Positions 22,982-35,459 of a stretch of 64,000 nucleotides of DNA are shown piece after piece. The notes under the pieces were generated by a model that did no database searches, was not told the DNA's origin, and worked only from the letters and a program-made list of their open reading frames with translations. Within the stretch, counting starts at the first letter, position 1, and every line of letters starts with the position of its first letter. Source of the stretch: Elymus sibiricus (taxonomy: Eukaryota; Streptophyta; Magnoliopsida; Poales; Poaceae); NCBI GenBank assembly GCA_039707655.1, contig CM077663.1, forward strand, positions 434,389,830 through 434,453,829, in the 5' to 3' direction. The position numbers and the translations under genes are program-made.

Positions 22982-25900
22982 TGAAAGGACGTGGATGTCG
23001 CCTAGAGGGGGGGGTGAATAGGTGCTTTAAAATAATTACGGTTTAGGCTTAAACAAATGCGGAATAAAACTAACTTTTAATATGTCAAGCACAAAACCTA
23101 AAACAACTAGTCTCACCTATGTGCACCAACAACTTATGCTACGCAAGATAAACAACTAAGTGATAGCAAGATATAAAGCATGAAACAATATGACTATCAC
23201 AAAGTAAAGTGCATAAGTAAAGGGCTCGGGTAAGAGATAACCGAGGCACGCGGAGACGACGATGTATCCCGAAGTTCACACCCTTGCGGATGCTAATCTC
23301 CATTCGGAGCGGTGTGGAGGCACAATGCTCCCCAAGATGCCACTAAGGCCACCGTAATCTCCTCACGCCCTCGCACAATGCAGGATGTCGTGATTCCACT
23401 AAGGGACCCTTGAGGACGGTCACCGAACCCGTACAAACAAGGTTGGGGCAAACTCCACAACTTAATTGGAGGCTCCCAACAACACCACGAAGCTTCACCA
23501 CAATGGATTGTAGCTCCGAGGTGACCTAAAATGCTCGGGGCAATCTCCACAACCTAATTGGAGACTCCGAAGCTTGCCCGGAGCTTTGCACCACAATGAT
23601 TGAGCTCCGAGGCACCACCAACCGTCTAGGGCGCCAAAACACCCAAGAGGAACAAGCTCAAGGGTGCTCAAACACCCAAGAGTAATAAGCTTCTCAAACT
23701 TCACTTCCACGTATCACCGTGGAGAACTCAAACCTATGCACCAAATGCAATGGCAAGGGTACACGAAGTGCCCAAGTCCTTCTCTCCCAAATCCCACCAA
23801 AGCAACTAATGCTAGGGAGGAAAATGAGAGGAAGAACAAAGAAGAACACGAAGAACTCCAAGATCTAGATCCAAGGGGTTCCCCTCACATAGAGGAGAAA
23901 GTGATTGGTGGAAATGTGGATCTAGATCTCCTCTCCCTTTTTCCTCAAGAACTAGCAAGAATCATTGAAAGGATTGAGAGTTAGCAAGCTCGAAGAAGGT
24001 CAACAATGGGGGGCAAACTCGAGCTCAAAGGATAAGGTTCAATGGGGAAGAAGACCCCCTTTTATAGGTGGGGAAAAATCCAACCGTTATGCTCACAGCC
24101 CGCACAGAGCGGTACTACCGCTCATGGGAGCGGTACTACCGCTAGGGCGGTGGAAGCCCTTTGAAAAACAACAGCGAGGAGGCAAAAGGCCAGTAGAACC
24201 GCCGGAGCGGTACTACCGCTTGTCCTCACGGTACTACCGCTAGGGATAGCGGTACTACTGCTTGCGAGCGGTACTAAAAAAATACATCCGTGCCTACCAC
24301 CGCTGGACTTAACATGAGATTTTGGTCCGGAGCGGAAGTAGCCACGGTAGTAGTCGCGGTAGTACTGCTCTGGAGCGGTAGTAAAAAATTACATCCGCTC
24401 CAAGCGGTAGTAGCCGCGGTAGTACCACTGCAGCCTTTTAAGAACACCAAAACTGCCACAACTTCTGCAAATGGACTCCGAATTCAACGAAACCAAGTTT
24501 GTTGGAAAGCTAACGACATGGGCTAACACAATATTGATAGAAATATCAATAAGAAGCAAATGAGAAAAGGCCCATAAGAAAATGGTGAGAACCCTTCCTC
24601 GGATAAGACCGGTAAAACCTCCAACATCGAAAACGCAATAGAAGAAGCATATGAAATCCGTTTTCGATGTACTAGAGCTTGTCACGAAGATAACCACAAG
24701 CTCTAAAACCTCAAAAATAGAAAATACAAATAAGAATCAAGAAAGATGATGCAAGGATGCAATGGTTTGAGCTCTCGACGAACGATACGATCAAGCTACT
24801 CACTTGAGAGCCCCCTTGATAGTACGGCTATCGATCCTATAGCCCGGTCTCCAAACTATCACCATGAGACCGGTAAAATAGAAAACCTATCAAGGGCAAA
24901 CCTTTGCCTTGCACGAAGTCCACTTGAGCTAGATGATGACGATCTTGACTCCCTCAAGTTGGACCACTTTTCGTGATTGCGTTGGCTCGATGAAGGCTAG
25001 TTGATTGCTCCCCCATACTCCACTATGGGTGAGTCACTCTTCGGCACACCTTCACAAGTCCATTGTCACCACAATGGACGGCAAGCTACAAGCATGATTT
25101 CTTCGTGATGCTCCACTTGAACTTGCACATCGCAACCTTGATGACGATCTCCACTTGATGTCATCTTCCATGGGATGTATGGGATCTGCCTCTTGATGCA
25201 AGCCGATGGAAATATACCTAACCCCACAAAGAACTCTCACGTAGACCATGGGTTAGTACACAAAGCGTAATGGACAATGCTTACCACACCATGGGATCAC
25301 TTGATCCCTCTCGGTACATCTTGTACGCTTTGTGTGTTGATCAACTTGATTCACTTTTTGACTTAGTCTTGATCAACCTTGTATCTTATCTTCTCTCTTC
25401 ATAAAGATGATGTCTTGAAGGTAAACATGAATGCTTACACAATCTTCTTCTTCAAGACATGCTTGCAATAAGCTCAACTCCCACATGACCAATCTTTGGA
25501 TAAACCTTGAATACCACCTTGGTCACCATATAAACTCCTTGAAACCAACAGATGGACTTCAAGAAGTACCTACGGACAAATCCTTCGAATATAACTCAAG
25601 GCAACCATTAGTCCATAGGGGTGTCATCAATTACCAAAACCACACATGGAGAAAGAGAAAAGTCCACATTTCAACCTCAAACTAACCACACAGTTTAATT
25701 TACAACCTTGAACTATAAAACTGGTCAAAATACACCCCCAATTAATCTCGGGGTTCACAACTCAACCCTGGTCTTGGTTTTGGGTTCAGTCAACCAGTTT
25801 TGACCCTAGTCAATGCTGACCGGGCACTGCCAACTCAGCATGCAAAACTAAAAAAACAAAGCCATTCTCTCTCCCGATCCCACATGCCGCTCGAACCGCA

Positions 25901-26838
25901 CCGACCCCCGGTCGTCGGCGAGCGCCTCCCGTCCGCCGCCTCCTTCTTCATCTCTCCTCCTCCACCCACCCACCTGCACACCTGCCTGCGCTCTCCCTCG
26001 CACGAACCGACGCCGCTGCTACCGGAGGCTGCTTCCTCCGCCAGCGCCACTCGCTTCCAGCTTCTCGCGTGCCCGGGCCTCCTCTGGCCTTCCTGCATCC
26101 CGAGCCGTCGCCTTGCGCCACTGCTCGCCGCTGTTGCTCAGTTTTGCCGTCAGCCAGCACGCCTCCGGCAGCTGCAGTCTGTGCATGCCTCCGGCAGCTG
26201 CAGTCTGTGCGTGCCTCTGCCAGCCCTGCGTCCCCTTCTCCGAGGAACTCCGCGACCCTTCACCATGAGTGGACGGCGCGCCATGAAGCCGTATTTGGAG
26301 CTCTCTACACACAACACAATGCCTCCATATTGATCTTGCCGCACTGCGAACCGCAGGCTGGACGTCCTCACATCCCTGCCCCGTGCAACGCCTCGACGCC
26401 CCATGCATGCTGGATCGATTGGAGCGTCCTGTGCAGGTGTGTTGCTGGATGCCTGGATCGATTGGAGTGTGCTGCTGGATGCCTGGATCGATTGTTGTGT
26501 GTGTGCTGGATCAATTGGAGCTTGATGTATCATGTGTGTGTGCAGGATCGGCTGCTGATTGTGCTCTGGGCCATGGATAGGAATGGCTTTGTATTTTAAG
26601 TATTATTTGCTGACTTGGCACTGTCCACTCCAGTCAATATTCAACACAGTTAAAACCACTTGAGTGTGGTCAAAACCAGTTGACCGACCCAAAACCAAGA
26701 CCAGGGTTGAGTTGTGAACCGCGTGGTTAGTTGGGGGTGTATTTCGACCGGTTTCGTAGTTCAGGGTTGTAAATTAAACCATATGGTTAGTTCAGGGTTG
26801 AATTGTGGACTTATCTCATGGAGAAATGTGCTGTTACA
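22982..26838 (-). repeat. left LTR (3' LTR of the element), split by a MULE
   Basis: It aligns throughout with the right LTR. Without the 1163-bp insert and its 9-bp duplication it is 2685 bp, exactly 21 bp shorter than its partner. The 21 bp are an extra GGTACTACCGCTAAGGGTAGC unit in the right LTR. Confidence 0.92.
25655..26817. mobile_element. MULE (possible Pack-MULE) inside an LTR
   Basis: Long terminal inverted repeats begin GAGAAAAGTCCACATTTCAA and GAGATAAGTCCACAATTCAA and remain similar for about 150 bp. Both ends are flanked by ATGGAGAAA (25646-25654 and 26818-26826), a perfect 9-bp duplication as made by Mutator-like elements. The right LTR shows the same site empty. The interior (about 25860-26600) is GC-rich and gene-like, with tandem units around GGCAGCTGCAGTCTGTG and GGATCGATTGGAG, but no known protein is recognisable and no transposase is present. 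Confidence 0.85.
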
Positions 26839-29800
26839 ATCTCCCCCATTTTGGTAATTGATGACAACCACTTTCAAGAGAGTTTATATAAGGAAATAAG
26901 CACAACCAAGCACACACACATGCAGAGCAATGCATGGGTGTGAGATGCAAATGCTTAAGCAATAAAAAGCAAAACTCTCTAAGCTTTCCAAACTAAACTC
27001 TCTAAACTTCTCCCCCATTGGCATCGATTGCTAAAATGGGCGAAAAGCTTAGAAAGCCAATATAATAGGTGTTCCTCCAAAAGGTGTGTATTTCTCAAAA
27101 TATGAGTGCAATGAAATACACATATCCAATGATAAGTAGTTGGAGGAAAACAAACTATATTGAGGATCCAAAGATTGCAAAAAGGATCGTATGGCACAAA
27201 GACATACACCAGAGTGAAGCAAGCAATCAAAAGATACCAATTGGAACAATCAATCACATGGTCCTACCAGTTACATGAATAAAAGATATTATGATATGGG
27301 CAAAAGAGTGTTTATAAAGAAACTAGATGAGCTCCCCATGATTTGTGCACAAATAAGAATTTTTGTATTTGAATACAAGTGCACAAAATAGGATCATGAC
27401 TCCTCCAAAATCAATATAAACACACAACAAGTGCAAGCAAGTAGATAAGACAATGAGCATAGTACTTGCACTAAACATATGGTTGAGCAACAGGTATAAG
27501 AGGCAACTTAAGAGTAGGCTCAACCAAAATGATGTGTGTGAGTCATGGCAAAGCACTTGAGAAGACTAATATAAGGATGAGCATTAAGCATCACATAGTC
27601 TTGAAGCAATTAGACACAGAGTGCAAGCCATATCCTTCCCACAAACACAAACCACTGGCAAATGGGTCCACAAGCTTACTAATAAGAAAATTAAAAACCA
27701 AAGCTTGTGACAACCCCTCGTGAAGATGGAAAATAATAGCCTTGTCAGGAGGAGGGATACCAATTGAAATGGCAAAACCCTCGTGAAGACAAGCATGAGG
27801 AAAAAAAATCTTCACCACCAAAGAGTGCATCAAGATGCAAGGATATAAGATCCACACTCAAGACAAATTCTTTCACGAAACCACCAAGTAAATAAAAAGG
27901 AAATGCAACGGTGGACGTGAAAGAAAAGAGGATATCAACTAGAGATGTAACTTCTTTCATGTGTATAAGATTCTAGGTAGAGGGCAATCATGATGATATA
28001 TCCACAAAGAATGATGTACACACGAAATAGTTACAAGAAGGAACAAACAAGATATCCAAAAGGAAGTCATAAATATACCAATAAGATCTTTGCTTGAAAG
28101 CATAGCACATAGCCTAATATTTTCTTATTGTACATAAATGAACTCCCAATACACGAACATCAAAGACATCACAACTAGCAATATGACATCATCGTTGAGA
28201 CGCTTTGAGAAATGAAACAAGTACCACAAGAATTACTCAAGAAATTCATGCCATGATGCAACCTATAAAAGGTTGAATGCGAGAAATGTATGCATGAAGT
28301 AGATACTTGTTACCGAGATAGCATTGGATTGATGTAATAGACAATGGTTCTTCGATCATCCTAGCATGGCTTCAATAAGCACATGGTGTCAACACCTTCC
28401 TTGTAAGTGAGCCGAGTGTCCAATGTATCTCCAATTGTTCCTAGAACAACACCACAAACAAAGTGGTACCCAAACTTATTGGGACCAAAAAGTTAGTGGA
28501 CCAACAATACATAGGACAAAACTCCACATAAATATGTGCATATAGATATGAAATTGAATTTCATGCACACTTTAGCCAATTTATGTCATAGTGGAGTTTC
28601 CCCTATATATTGGGTCAAGGAAAGAGAACATGCCAACGAAAGTACATGTAGTAAATATGCATGCTCAAGGCTTTCAAGAATCAAATCAACACACAGTTGA
28701 TAAGATACCGAAAGATAAGGTATCAAGTGAAAATAAGATACCAAACGAAAAATTATCACTTGACGGATACCAACTAAAAGATACATCAAGGAATGAGATA
28801 TCCATTGACACATGCCAAATAGAAGGAAACAAGATACCAATTGAAGGAAAACAAGAGGTATCAAGTTCCCAAAAGAGAGCTTGGTTCCAAACAAACCAAA
28901 CCCTCCGCAAATTTTCATGATGGCACAAAGCACAATAGAGAAAAGGCTTGCCTCCCACCAACACACACTTGATGAAGATCAAAAGATTTTATGATAAACA
29001 CATAAAGAGAGTGTTCTAAAGAAAATAGGATAGCTCCCCCAAGAGATGTGCATTATATAGAATTTGCATTTGAATACAAAATGCGCACGATGGGATCATC
29101 ACTTTCCCTATATCTATAGAAACACTAGACATGCTCAAAAAGATCCACAAGAGGCAAGGAAGACAAACGATAAACAAAAACCTATGTAAAGATGATTAGC
29201 AAATTCTACCACTTAAAAGGAATACCAATTGTCAAAGGACAAGAAGTATTTGGAAATAATTCCCATTGGTAGATTGCAAATAGATCCAACATCATCTTTA
29301 CTCCTAAATCACAAGCAAATGACACTTGTAGAGCTAGCATGCCACCTAGGAACAAGATAAATTTTAATATCAAAACTAAGTGGCAATATCTCAAATGTAC
29401 ACATTCTCTGGGCTTGTAATATGCACAAAGCATATTACTCCCCCATAATGTGGTAACCCAACATTAATAACAAGTGGCATATGAAATCCAACAAGATATA
29501 ATCAATGGACCGTTTAGAATTTGAATTTCTCATGAGAAGACATACCAAATAGAAGCTAGATAATCTTGTAATATCAATACTAAGTGGTATTCCTCATGTA
29601 CACACATTTTTAGGATTGTGAAGTGCACAAAGCACATCACTCCCCCAAAATGGGATAATCCATTAATCTCTTAAGAGAGCCAACTAAGATAAGATAAGAT
29701 GCAAAAGGCTCAACACAATACGCACACGTACACGATGTGCAAACCAACATACCCATACTTGATTACTCAAGACAAGCAAGCCGGAGGTACACCATATACA

Positions 29801-30013
29801 AACACATGCAAGGTACAAAACCACAACATGCAAAGGGGCAAGTAACTATTAATGTAAACAATTTAAGTACAAGTTACCGCAAGGAGGACATTGTATATAG
29901 GATATAAACTCGATAGTCAAAATGACTTGGCTTAAGATAATATGAATGATGAAGATCCCTTAATTCTTCATAATGTAGCCAAGTCTCCAATGCCCTCCAA
30001 CAATACCTATTGA
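26839..30013 (-). other. non-coding interior downstream of gag
   Basis: AT-rich DNA with no pol-like frame. Loosely repeated modules occur: a phrase GCACAAAGCA then CTCCCCCA near 29430 and 29630, and a block around TTTGAATACAA near 27370 and 29070. The motif ATACCAATTG recurs many times. The purine tract abuts the left LTR at 26839-26852. Confidence 0.6.
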
Positions 30014-32431
30014 TCAAGTTTGAGCTTGTTGGTCCTCAACCAAGTTGGGTCCTAAGAGGTTAGTCACAATAGGCTTGGTTACCCAAATGGTTCTTTTCTT
30101 GACACCACTTTGAGTACCAACAAATTTGGCAAACACATTGCCAACCTTATCCTTCCCAAGAGAATAGATGTCATCCATGATAATTGGGTTGGATACTTTA
30201 CCATTAGTGCATGAAGAAGCAAAGTGACCCTTCTCACGACATAGGTAGCAACATCTACCCTTTACTTTCTTCTCAATTGATTTCTCAACTTGAGGAGCGT
30301 TGACTTGGGTCTTCTTGGGAAGTGGCCTTTCTTCAACTTGACGTTGAGCATGAGATTGAACTTGTGGCCACTTCGCTTGTTGCTTGTCACTATGGGGTTT
30401 CTTCTTCAATGGGCAAGATCTAACATGGTGCCCATCTATTTTGCACTTGAAACAAACAATCTTGGCCGAGTTCTTGACTTGTTCTTGGCCCTTCTTCTTG
30501 TTGTTCTTGGACTTCTTCTTCTTATTGGAGTCGAATCCAAGTCCACCTTTGTCATTTGGAGATTTTTGCACACTCAAGATATTGTTGAGTGTGGACATCC
30601 CTTCATGACCCTTTTCCAAGTCTTTCTTCAAAGAAGTGACTTGGGCCTTGAGCTCATTGATTTCCTCTACATGGTTAGTATGAACACAAGTACTAGAGGA
30701 CGTATACGCTTCATCGTTAGAGCAACAAGGCAAGGAAAGTAATTCATCACAAGATGTAGCAACATTATGAGTAGATGAACTACGAGGACTAGCACATGGC
30801 AATAAAGCATTTCTACTAGATGTAGTGCTAATGTCCACATGAGGCTCACTAGATGTTACCTTAGTAGTACTAGCCTCATGAGCTATCTTTAGCACATTAT
30901 GGGATACTAGAAGATCACCATGAGAGCTCGAGAGCTTTTCATGACTTTCTTCCAATTTCCCATAATTGTTAAATAGCAACTCAAGTTGAGCCTTTAGCTC
31001 AACATTCTCCTTCAAAATGGATGCTTCACAAGAAATAGAGTTAGTAGCACAAGCATCATCATTAACAACAAAAGGAGAAGGCAACTTGGCAAGCTTTTTA
31101 GCATATGCAGCTTCAAGTTGAGAATGAGATTCGGTGAGTTCAATGAGCGAACTCTTAATGACCCTTGAGCCATTTTCGAGGTGCTCAAAGTCCTCAAGGA
31201 GTTTAACATGAGCAACTTCAAGCTTATCATTTTTAGTACTAAAATCATTAGCCACCTTGAGAGCCCCATCATGGGATTCCTTTAATCTAGATAATTCTAG
31301 AGCAAAGGTCTCCTCAAGAGATTCCTTGGTGGTTTGTTCATTTTCAAGAGCTTGATATAGCTCCGCGATCTCATTAGCGTAATCACGCTCATGACCTTCC
31401 ATTTTCTCAATGGTGGCCTCATGCTCCTCGAGATGAGCTTCCAACTCCTTAATATATTTCTTGCCCTCAATGGCAATAGACATGATTTCCATGAAGTTGG
31501 AACGAGCAATTTTATTCTTATGAAGAGCTTTAAAAACCATTTCTCCCTTAATTTTTAAGGAAGCAATATTATCACTCTCTTCATCATTATCCTCATCCTT
31601 ATTATCATCAACATCGTCATCATGAGATATATTGAGATTCAAAGTAGGAGATACCTTTGAAGCCTTAGCCATAAGGCAAAAGTGAGAAATAATCGATGAT
31701 GATGTAGGATCCCTTGAAGCACCATTCAAGACCACATCTTGTTCCATGGAGTGTTGGGTTTCCTCTACATTGTTAGCACAACAACTCGAGGAAATAGATA
31801 CATTTTTATCATGGCAACAAGATATAGCAAGCATATCATCATGAGATTTAGTCGAGCAATTTCTACATGATATGCAAGGACTATCAACACAAGCATGTGA
31901 AACATTTAGAGTGCTCGAAGTGTTAAAGTCCAAAGATGAAGCATTGCAATAGGATAGTGATGAAGTATCATCAACAATAAGCCCACTATCATCATTACAA
32001 TGATCACCACTACTCACCATATCGTTACCTTGTGGCAATCCACATGTAGGTGAAGTAGATGAAGTTGAGAAGACAACACGACCGGAGGTGGAGGGAGAAC
32101 AATCATCCCTACAAATCTTGGACACACCATATTTATCTTGAAGCTTTGTCCACAACTCATGAGCATCCCGGAACGGCATGAGTTGAAATATAACTACATT
32201 GCTCACAGCATCGAAAAGCACATTAGAAGCCTGAGCATTGAGATAAGAGTTTTTCTCATCCTCTAAAGATATGTCTTGAGAATCCTTTGGAGGAGAAAAA
32301 CCTATATCTACAATTCGCTCCAAATTTGGGTCCATGACCCTAAAGAGATTAAGCATGCGAATTACCCAAACATCAAAATTTGTGCCATCGAAACTAAGAG
32401 TGTCAGAGAATCCTAATCCCCTAGTCGACAT
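30014..32431 (-). CDS. retrotransposon gag-like protein with two zinc knuckles
   Basis: An uninterrupted frame of 805 residues from ATG at 32431 (MSTRGLGFSDTLSFDG), about 55 bases after the LTR edge. The N-terminus (FDGTNFDVWVIRMLNLFRVM, then LMPFRDAHELWTKLQDKY) resembles the Copia-type gag fold. Residues about 300-480 are a long Glu/Lys/Leu coiled coil. Two CX2CX4HX4C zinc knuckles are present: CFKCKIDGHHVRSC near residue 660 and CYLCREKGHFASSC near 726, separated by a Lys/Gln-rich spacer. The product would form the capsid-like particle and bind RNA. It ends without joining a pol frame, so a separate helper is needed. The frame being open over 2.4 kb, with nearly identical LTRs, indicates a recent insertion. 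Confidence 0.88.
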   Translation of the reverse strand: MSTRGLGFSDTLSFDGTNFDVWVIRMLNLFRVMDPNLERIVDIGFSPPKDSQDISLEDEKNSYLNAQASNVLFDAVSNVVIFQLMPFRDAHELWTKLQDKYGVSKICRDDCSPSTSGRVVFSTSSTSPTCGLPQGNDMVSSGDHCNDDSGLIVDDTSSLSYCNASSLDFNTSSTLNVSHACVDSPCISCRNCSTKSHDDMLAISCCHDKNVSISSSCCANNVEETQHSMEQDVVLNGASRDPTSSSIISHFCLMAKASKVSPTLNLNISHDDDVDDNKDEDNDEESDNIASLKIKGEMVFKALHKNKIARSNFMEIMSIAIEGKKYIKELEAHLEEHEATIEKMEGHERDYANEIAELYQALENEQTTKESLEETFALELSRLKESHDGALKVANDFSTKNDKLEVAHVKLLEDFEHLENGSRVIKSSLIELTESHSQLEAAYAKKLAKLPSPFVVNDDACATNSISCEASILKENVELKAQLELLFNNYGKLEESHEKLSSSHGDLLVSHNVLKIAHEASTTKVTSSEPHVDISTTSSRNALLPCASPRSSSTHNVATSCDELLSLPCCSNDEAYTSSSTCVHTNHVEEINELKAQVTSLKKDLEKGHEGMSTLNNILSVQKSPNDKGGLGFDSNKKKKSKNNKKKGQEQVKNSAKIVCFKCKIDGHHVRSCPLKKKPHSDKQQAKWPQVQSHAQRQVEERPLPKKTQVNAPQVEKSIEKKVKGRCCYLCREKGHFASSCTNGKVSNPIIMDDIYSLGKDKVGNVFAKFVGTQSGVKKRTIWVTKPIVTNLLGPNLVEDQQAQT

Positions 32432-32471
32432 CCTTACTCTCTAGGTGGTTAAACCTAATAATGAGAGACCT

Positions 32472-32486
32472 AGCTCTGATACCAAT
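32472..32486 (-). other. tRNA-Met primer binding site
   Basis: On the minus strand TGGTATCAGAGCTAG follows the LTR end with a two-base gap. It complements the 3' end of initiator methionine tRNA, the standard plant retrotransposon primer. It fixes the element's direction as minus. Confidence 0.85.
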
Positions 32487-35192
32487 TGAAAGGACGTGGA
32501 TGTCGCCTAGAGGGGGGGTGAATAGGCGCTTTAAAATAATTACGGTTTAGGCTTGAACAAATGCGGAATAAAACTAACGTTTAATATGTCAAGCACAAAA
32601 CCTAAAACAACTAGGCTCACCTATGTGCACCAACAACTTATGCTATGCAAGATAAACAACTAAGTGATAACAAGATATAAAGCATGAAACAATATGGCTA
32701 TCACAAAGTAAAGTGCATAAGTAAAGGGCTCGGGTAAGAGATAACCGAGGCACGCGGAGACGACGATGTATCCCGAAGTTCACACCCTTGCGGATGCTAA
32801 TCTCCGTTCGGAGCGGTGTGGAGGCACAATGCTCCCCAAGATGCCACTAAGGCCACCGTAATCTCCTCACGCCCTCGCACAATGCAAGATGACGTGATTC
32901 CACTAAGGGACCCTTGAGGGCGGTCACCGAACCCGTACAAACAAGGTTGGGGCAAACTCCACAACTTAATTGGAGGCTCCCAACAACACCACGAAGCTTC
33001 ACCACAATGGATTGTGGCTCCGAGGTGACCTCAAATGCTCGGGGCAATCTCCACAACCTAATTGGAGACCCCGAAGCTTGCCCGGAGCTTTGCACCACAA
33101 TGATTGAGCTCCGAGGCACCACCAACCGTCTAGGGCGCCAAAGCACCCAAGAGGAACAAGCTCAAGGGTGCTCAAACACCCAAGAGTAATAAGCTTCTCA
33201 AACTTCACTTCCACGTATCACCGTGGAGAACTCAAACGTATGCACCAAATGCAATGGCAAGGGCACACGAAATGCCCAAGTCCTTCTCTCCCAAATCCCA
33301 CCAAAGCAACTAATGCTAGGGAGGAAAATGAGAGGAAGAACAAAGAAGAACACGAAGAACTCCAAGATCTAGATCCAAGGGGTTCCCCTCACATAGAGGA
33401 GAAAGTGATTGATGGAAATGTGGATCTAGATCTCCTCTCCCTTTTTCCTCAAGAACTAGCAAGAATCATTGGAAGGATTGAGAGTTAGCAAGCTCGAAGA
33501 AGGTCAACAATGGGGGGCAAACTCGAGCTCAAAGGATAAGGTTCAATGGGGAAGAAGACCCCCTTTTATAGGTGGGGAAAAATCCAACCGTTATGCTCAC
33601 AGCCCGCACAGAGCGGTACTACCGCTCATGGGAGCGGTACTACCGCTAGGGCGGTGGAAGCCCTTTGAAAAACAACAGCGAGGAGACAAAAGGCCAGTAG
33701 AACCGCCGGAGCGGTACTACCGCTCGTCCTCACGGTACTACCGCTAGGGATAGCGGTACTACCGCTAAGGGTAGCGGTACTACTGCTTGCGAGCGGTACT
33801 AAAAAAATACATCCGTGCCTACCACCGCTGGACTTAACACGAGATTTTGGTCCGGAGCGGAAGTAGCCATGGTAGTAGCCCCGGTAGTACTGCTCTGGAG
33901 CGGTAGTAAAAAATTACATCCGCTCCAAGCGGTAGTAGCCGCGGTAGTACTGCTGCAGCCTTTTAAGAACACCAAAACTGCCACAACTTCTGCAAACGGA
34001 CTCTGAATTCAACGAAACCAAGTTTGTTGGAAAGCTAACGACATGGGCTAACACAATCTTGATAGAAATATAAATAAGAAGCAAATGAGAAAAGGCCCAT
34101 AAGAAAATGGTGAGAACCCTTCCTCGGATACGACCGGTAAAACCTCCAACACCGAAAACGCAATAGAAGAAGCATATGAAATCCGTTTTCGATGTACTAG
34201 AGCTTGTCACGAAGATAACCACAAGCTCTAAAACCTCAAAAATAGAAAATACAAATAAGAATCAAGAAAGATGATGCAAGGATGCAATGGTTTGAGCTCT
34301 CGATGAACGATACGATCAAGCTACTCACTTGAGAGCCCCCCTTGATAGTACGGCTATCGATCCTATAACCCGGTCTCCAAACTATCACCATGAGACCGGT
34401 AAAATAGAAAACCTATCAAGGGCAAACCTTTGCCTTGCACGAAGTCCACTTGAGCTAGATGATGACGATCTTGACTCCCTCAAGTTGGACCACCTTTCGT
34501 GATTGCGTTGGCTCGATGAAGGCTAGTTGATTGCTCCCCCATACTCCACTATGGGTGAGTCACTCTTCGGCACACCTTCACAAGTCCATTGTCACCACAA
34601 TGGACGGCAAGCTACAAGCATGATTTCTTCGTGATGCTCCACTTGAACTTGCACATCGCAACCTTGATGACGATCTCCACTTAATGTCATCTTCCATGGG
34701 ATGTATGGGATCTGCCTCTTGATGCAAGCCGATGGAAATATACCTAACCCCACAAAGAACTCTCACGTAGACCATGGGTTAGTACACAAAGCGTAATGGA
34801 CAATGCTTACCACACCATGGGATCACTTGATCCCTCTCGGTACATCTTGTACGCTTTGTGTGTTGATCAACTTGATTCACTTTTTGACTTAGTCTTGATC
34901 AACCTTGTATCTTATCTTCTCTCTTCATAAAGATGATGTCTTGAAGGTAAACATGAATGCTTACACAATCTTCTTCTTCAAGACATGCTTGCAATAAGCT
35001 CAACTCCCACATGACCAATCTTTGGATAAACCTTGAATACCACCTTGGTCACCATATAAACTCCTTGAAACCAACAGATGGACTTCAAGAAGTACCTACG
35101 GACAAATCCTTCGAATATAACTCAAGGCAACCATTAGTCCATAGGGGTGTCATCAATTACCAAAACCACACATGGAGAAATGTGCTCTTACA
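32487..35192 (-). repeat. right LTR (5' LTR of the element)
   Basis: 2706 bp, TG...CA on the minus strand. A likely promoter TATAAAAGGG lies on minus at 33561-33570. Upstream of it in transcription direction (about 33610-33960) is a cluster of near-palindromes built on AGCGGTACTACCGCT. Compared with the left LTR, I see scattered single-base changes and the 21-bp unit gain. Confidence 0.92.
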
Positions 35193-35459
35193 CTTACATT
35201 CTTGTTAAGTAGTATAGTAGTATATGGAGATATAGAGATTTCCAATGAGTTTGATTGCGTGTTTCTTATCAAATCAAGAATCCTTATGCGCGTGAAAATG
35301 TGAGGACCATGATTTGAATCCTCGGACAAAGTCACACTCATGCCAACCCAACTTGATATTCTACATTTTCCCGGCAGATCCTGTGCAAAATCTTAGCGTG
35401 TTTTGAAATATTTGCTCCCTGTATTTTCTCACCAAACTTCATGTCTCTCATGACTGCTC

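Larger units (their letters stand above)
22982..35192 (-). mobile_element. complete gag-only LTR retrotransposon
   Basis: Two long terminal repeats (22982-26838, interrupted, and 32487-35192) begin TGAAAGGACG and end TTACA. Perfect 5-bp target duplications CTTAC flank it at 22977-22981 and 35193-35197. The orientation is minus: a primer-binding site matching initiator tRNA-Met (TGGTATCAGAGC on minus) lies next to the right LTR, and a purine tract (AAAATGGGGGAGAT on minus) lies next to the left LTR. A gag gene is present (30014-32431), but protease, integrase, reverse transcriptase and RNase H are absent from the remaining 3.2 kb, so it must have used another element's enzymes. Superfamily is not certain; the gag looks Copia-like. 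Confidence 0.93.

Noticed and set aside
25800..26599. Overlapping long frames on both strands inside the MULE at 25.6 kb
   Set aside because: No frame has a recognisable domain or clear start; kept only as a possible captured-gene region.
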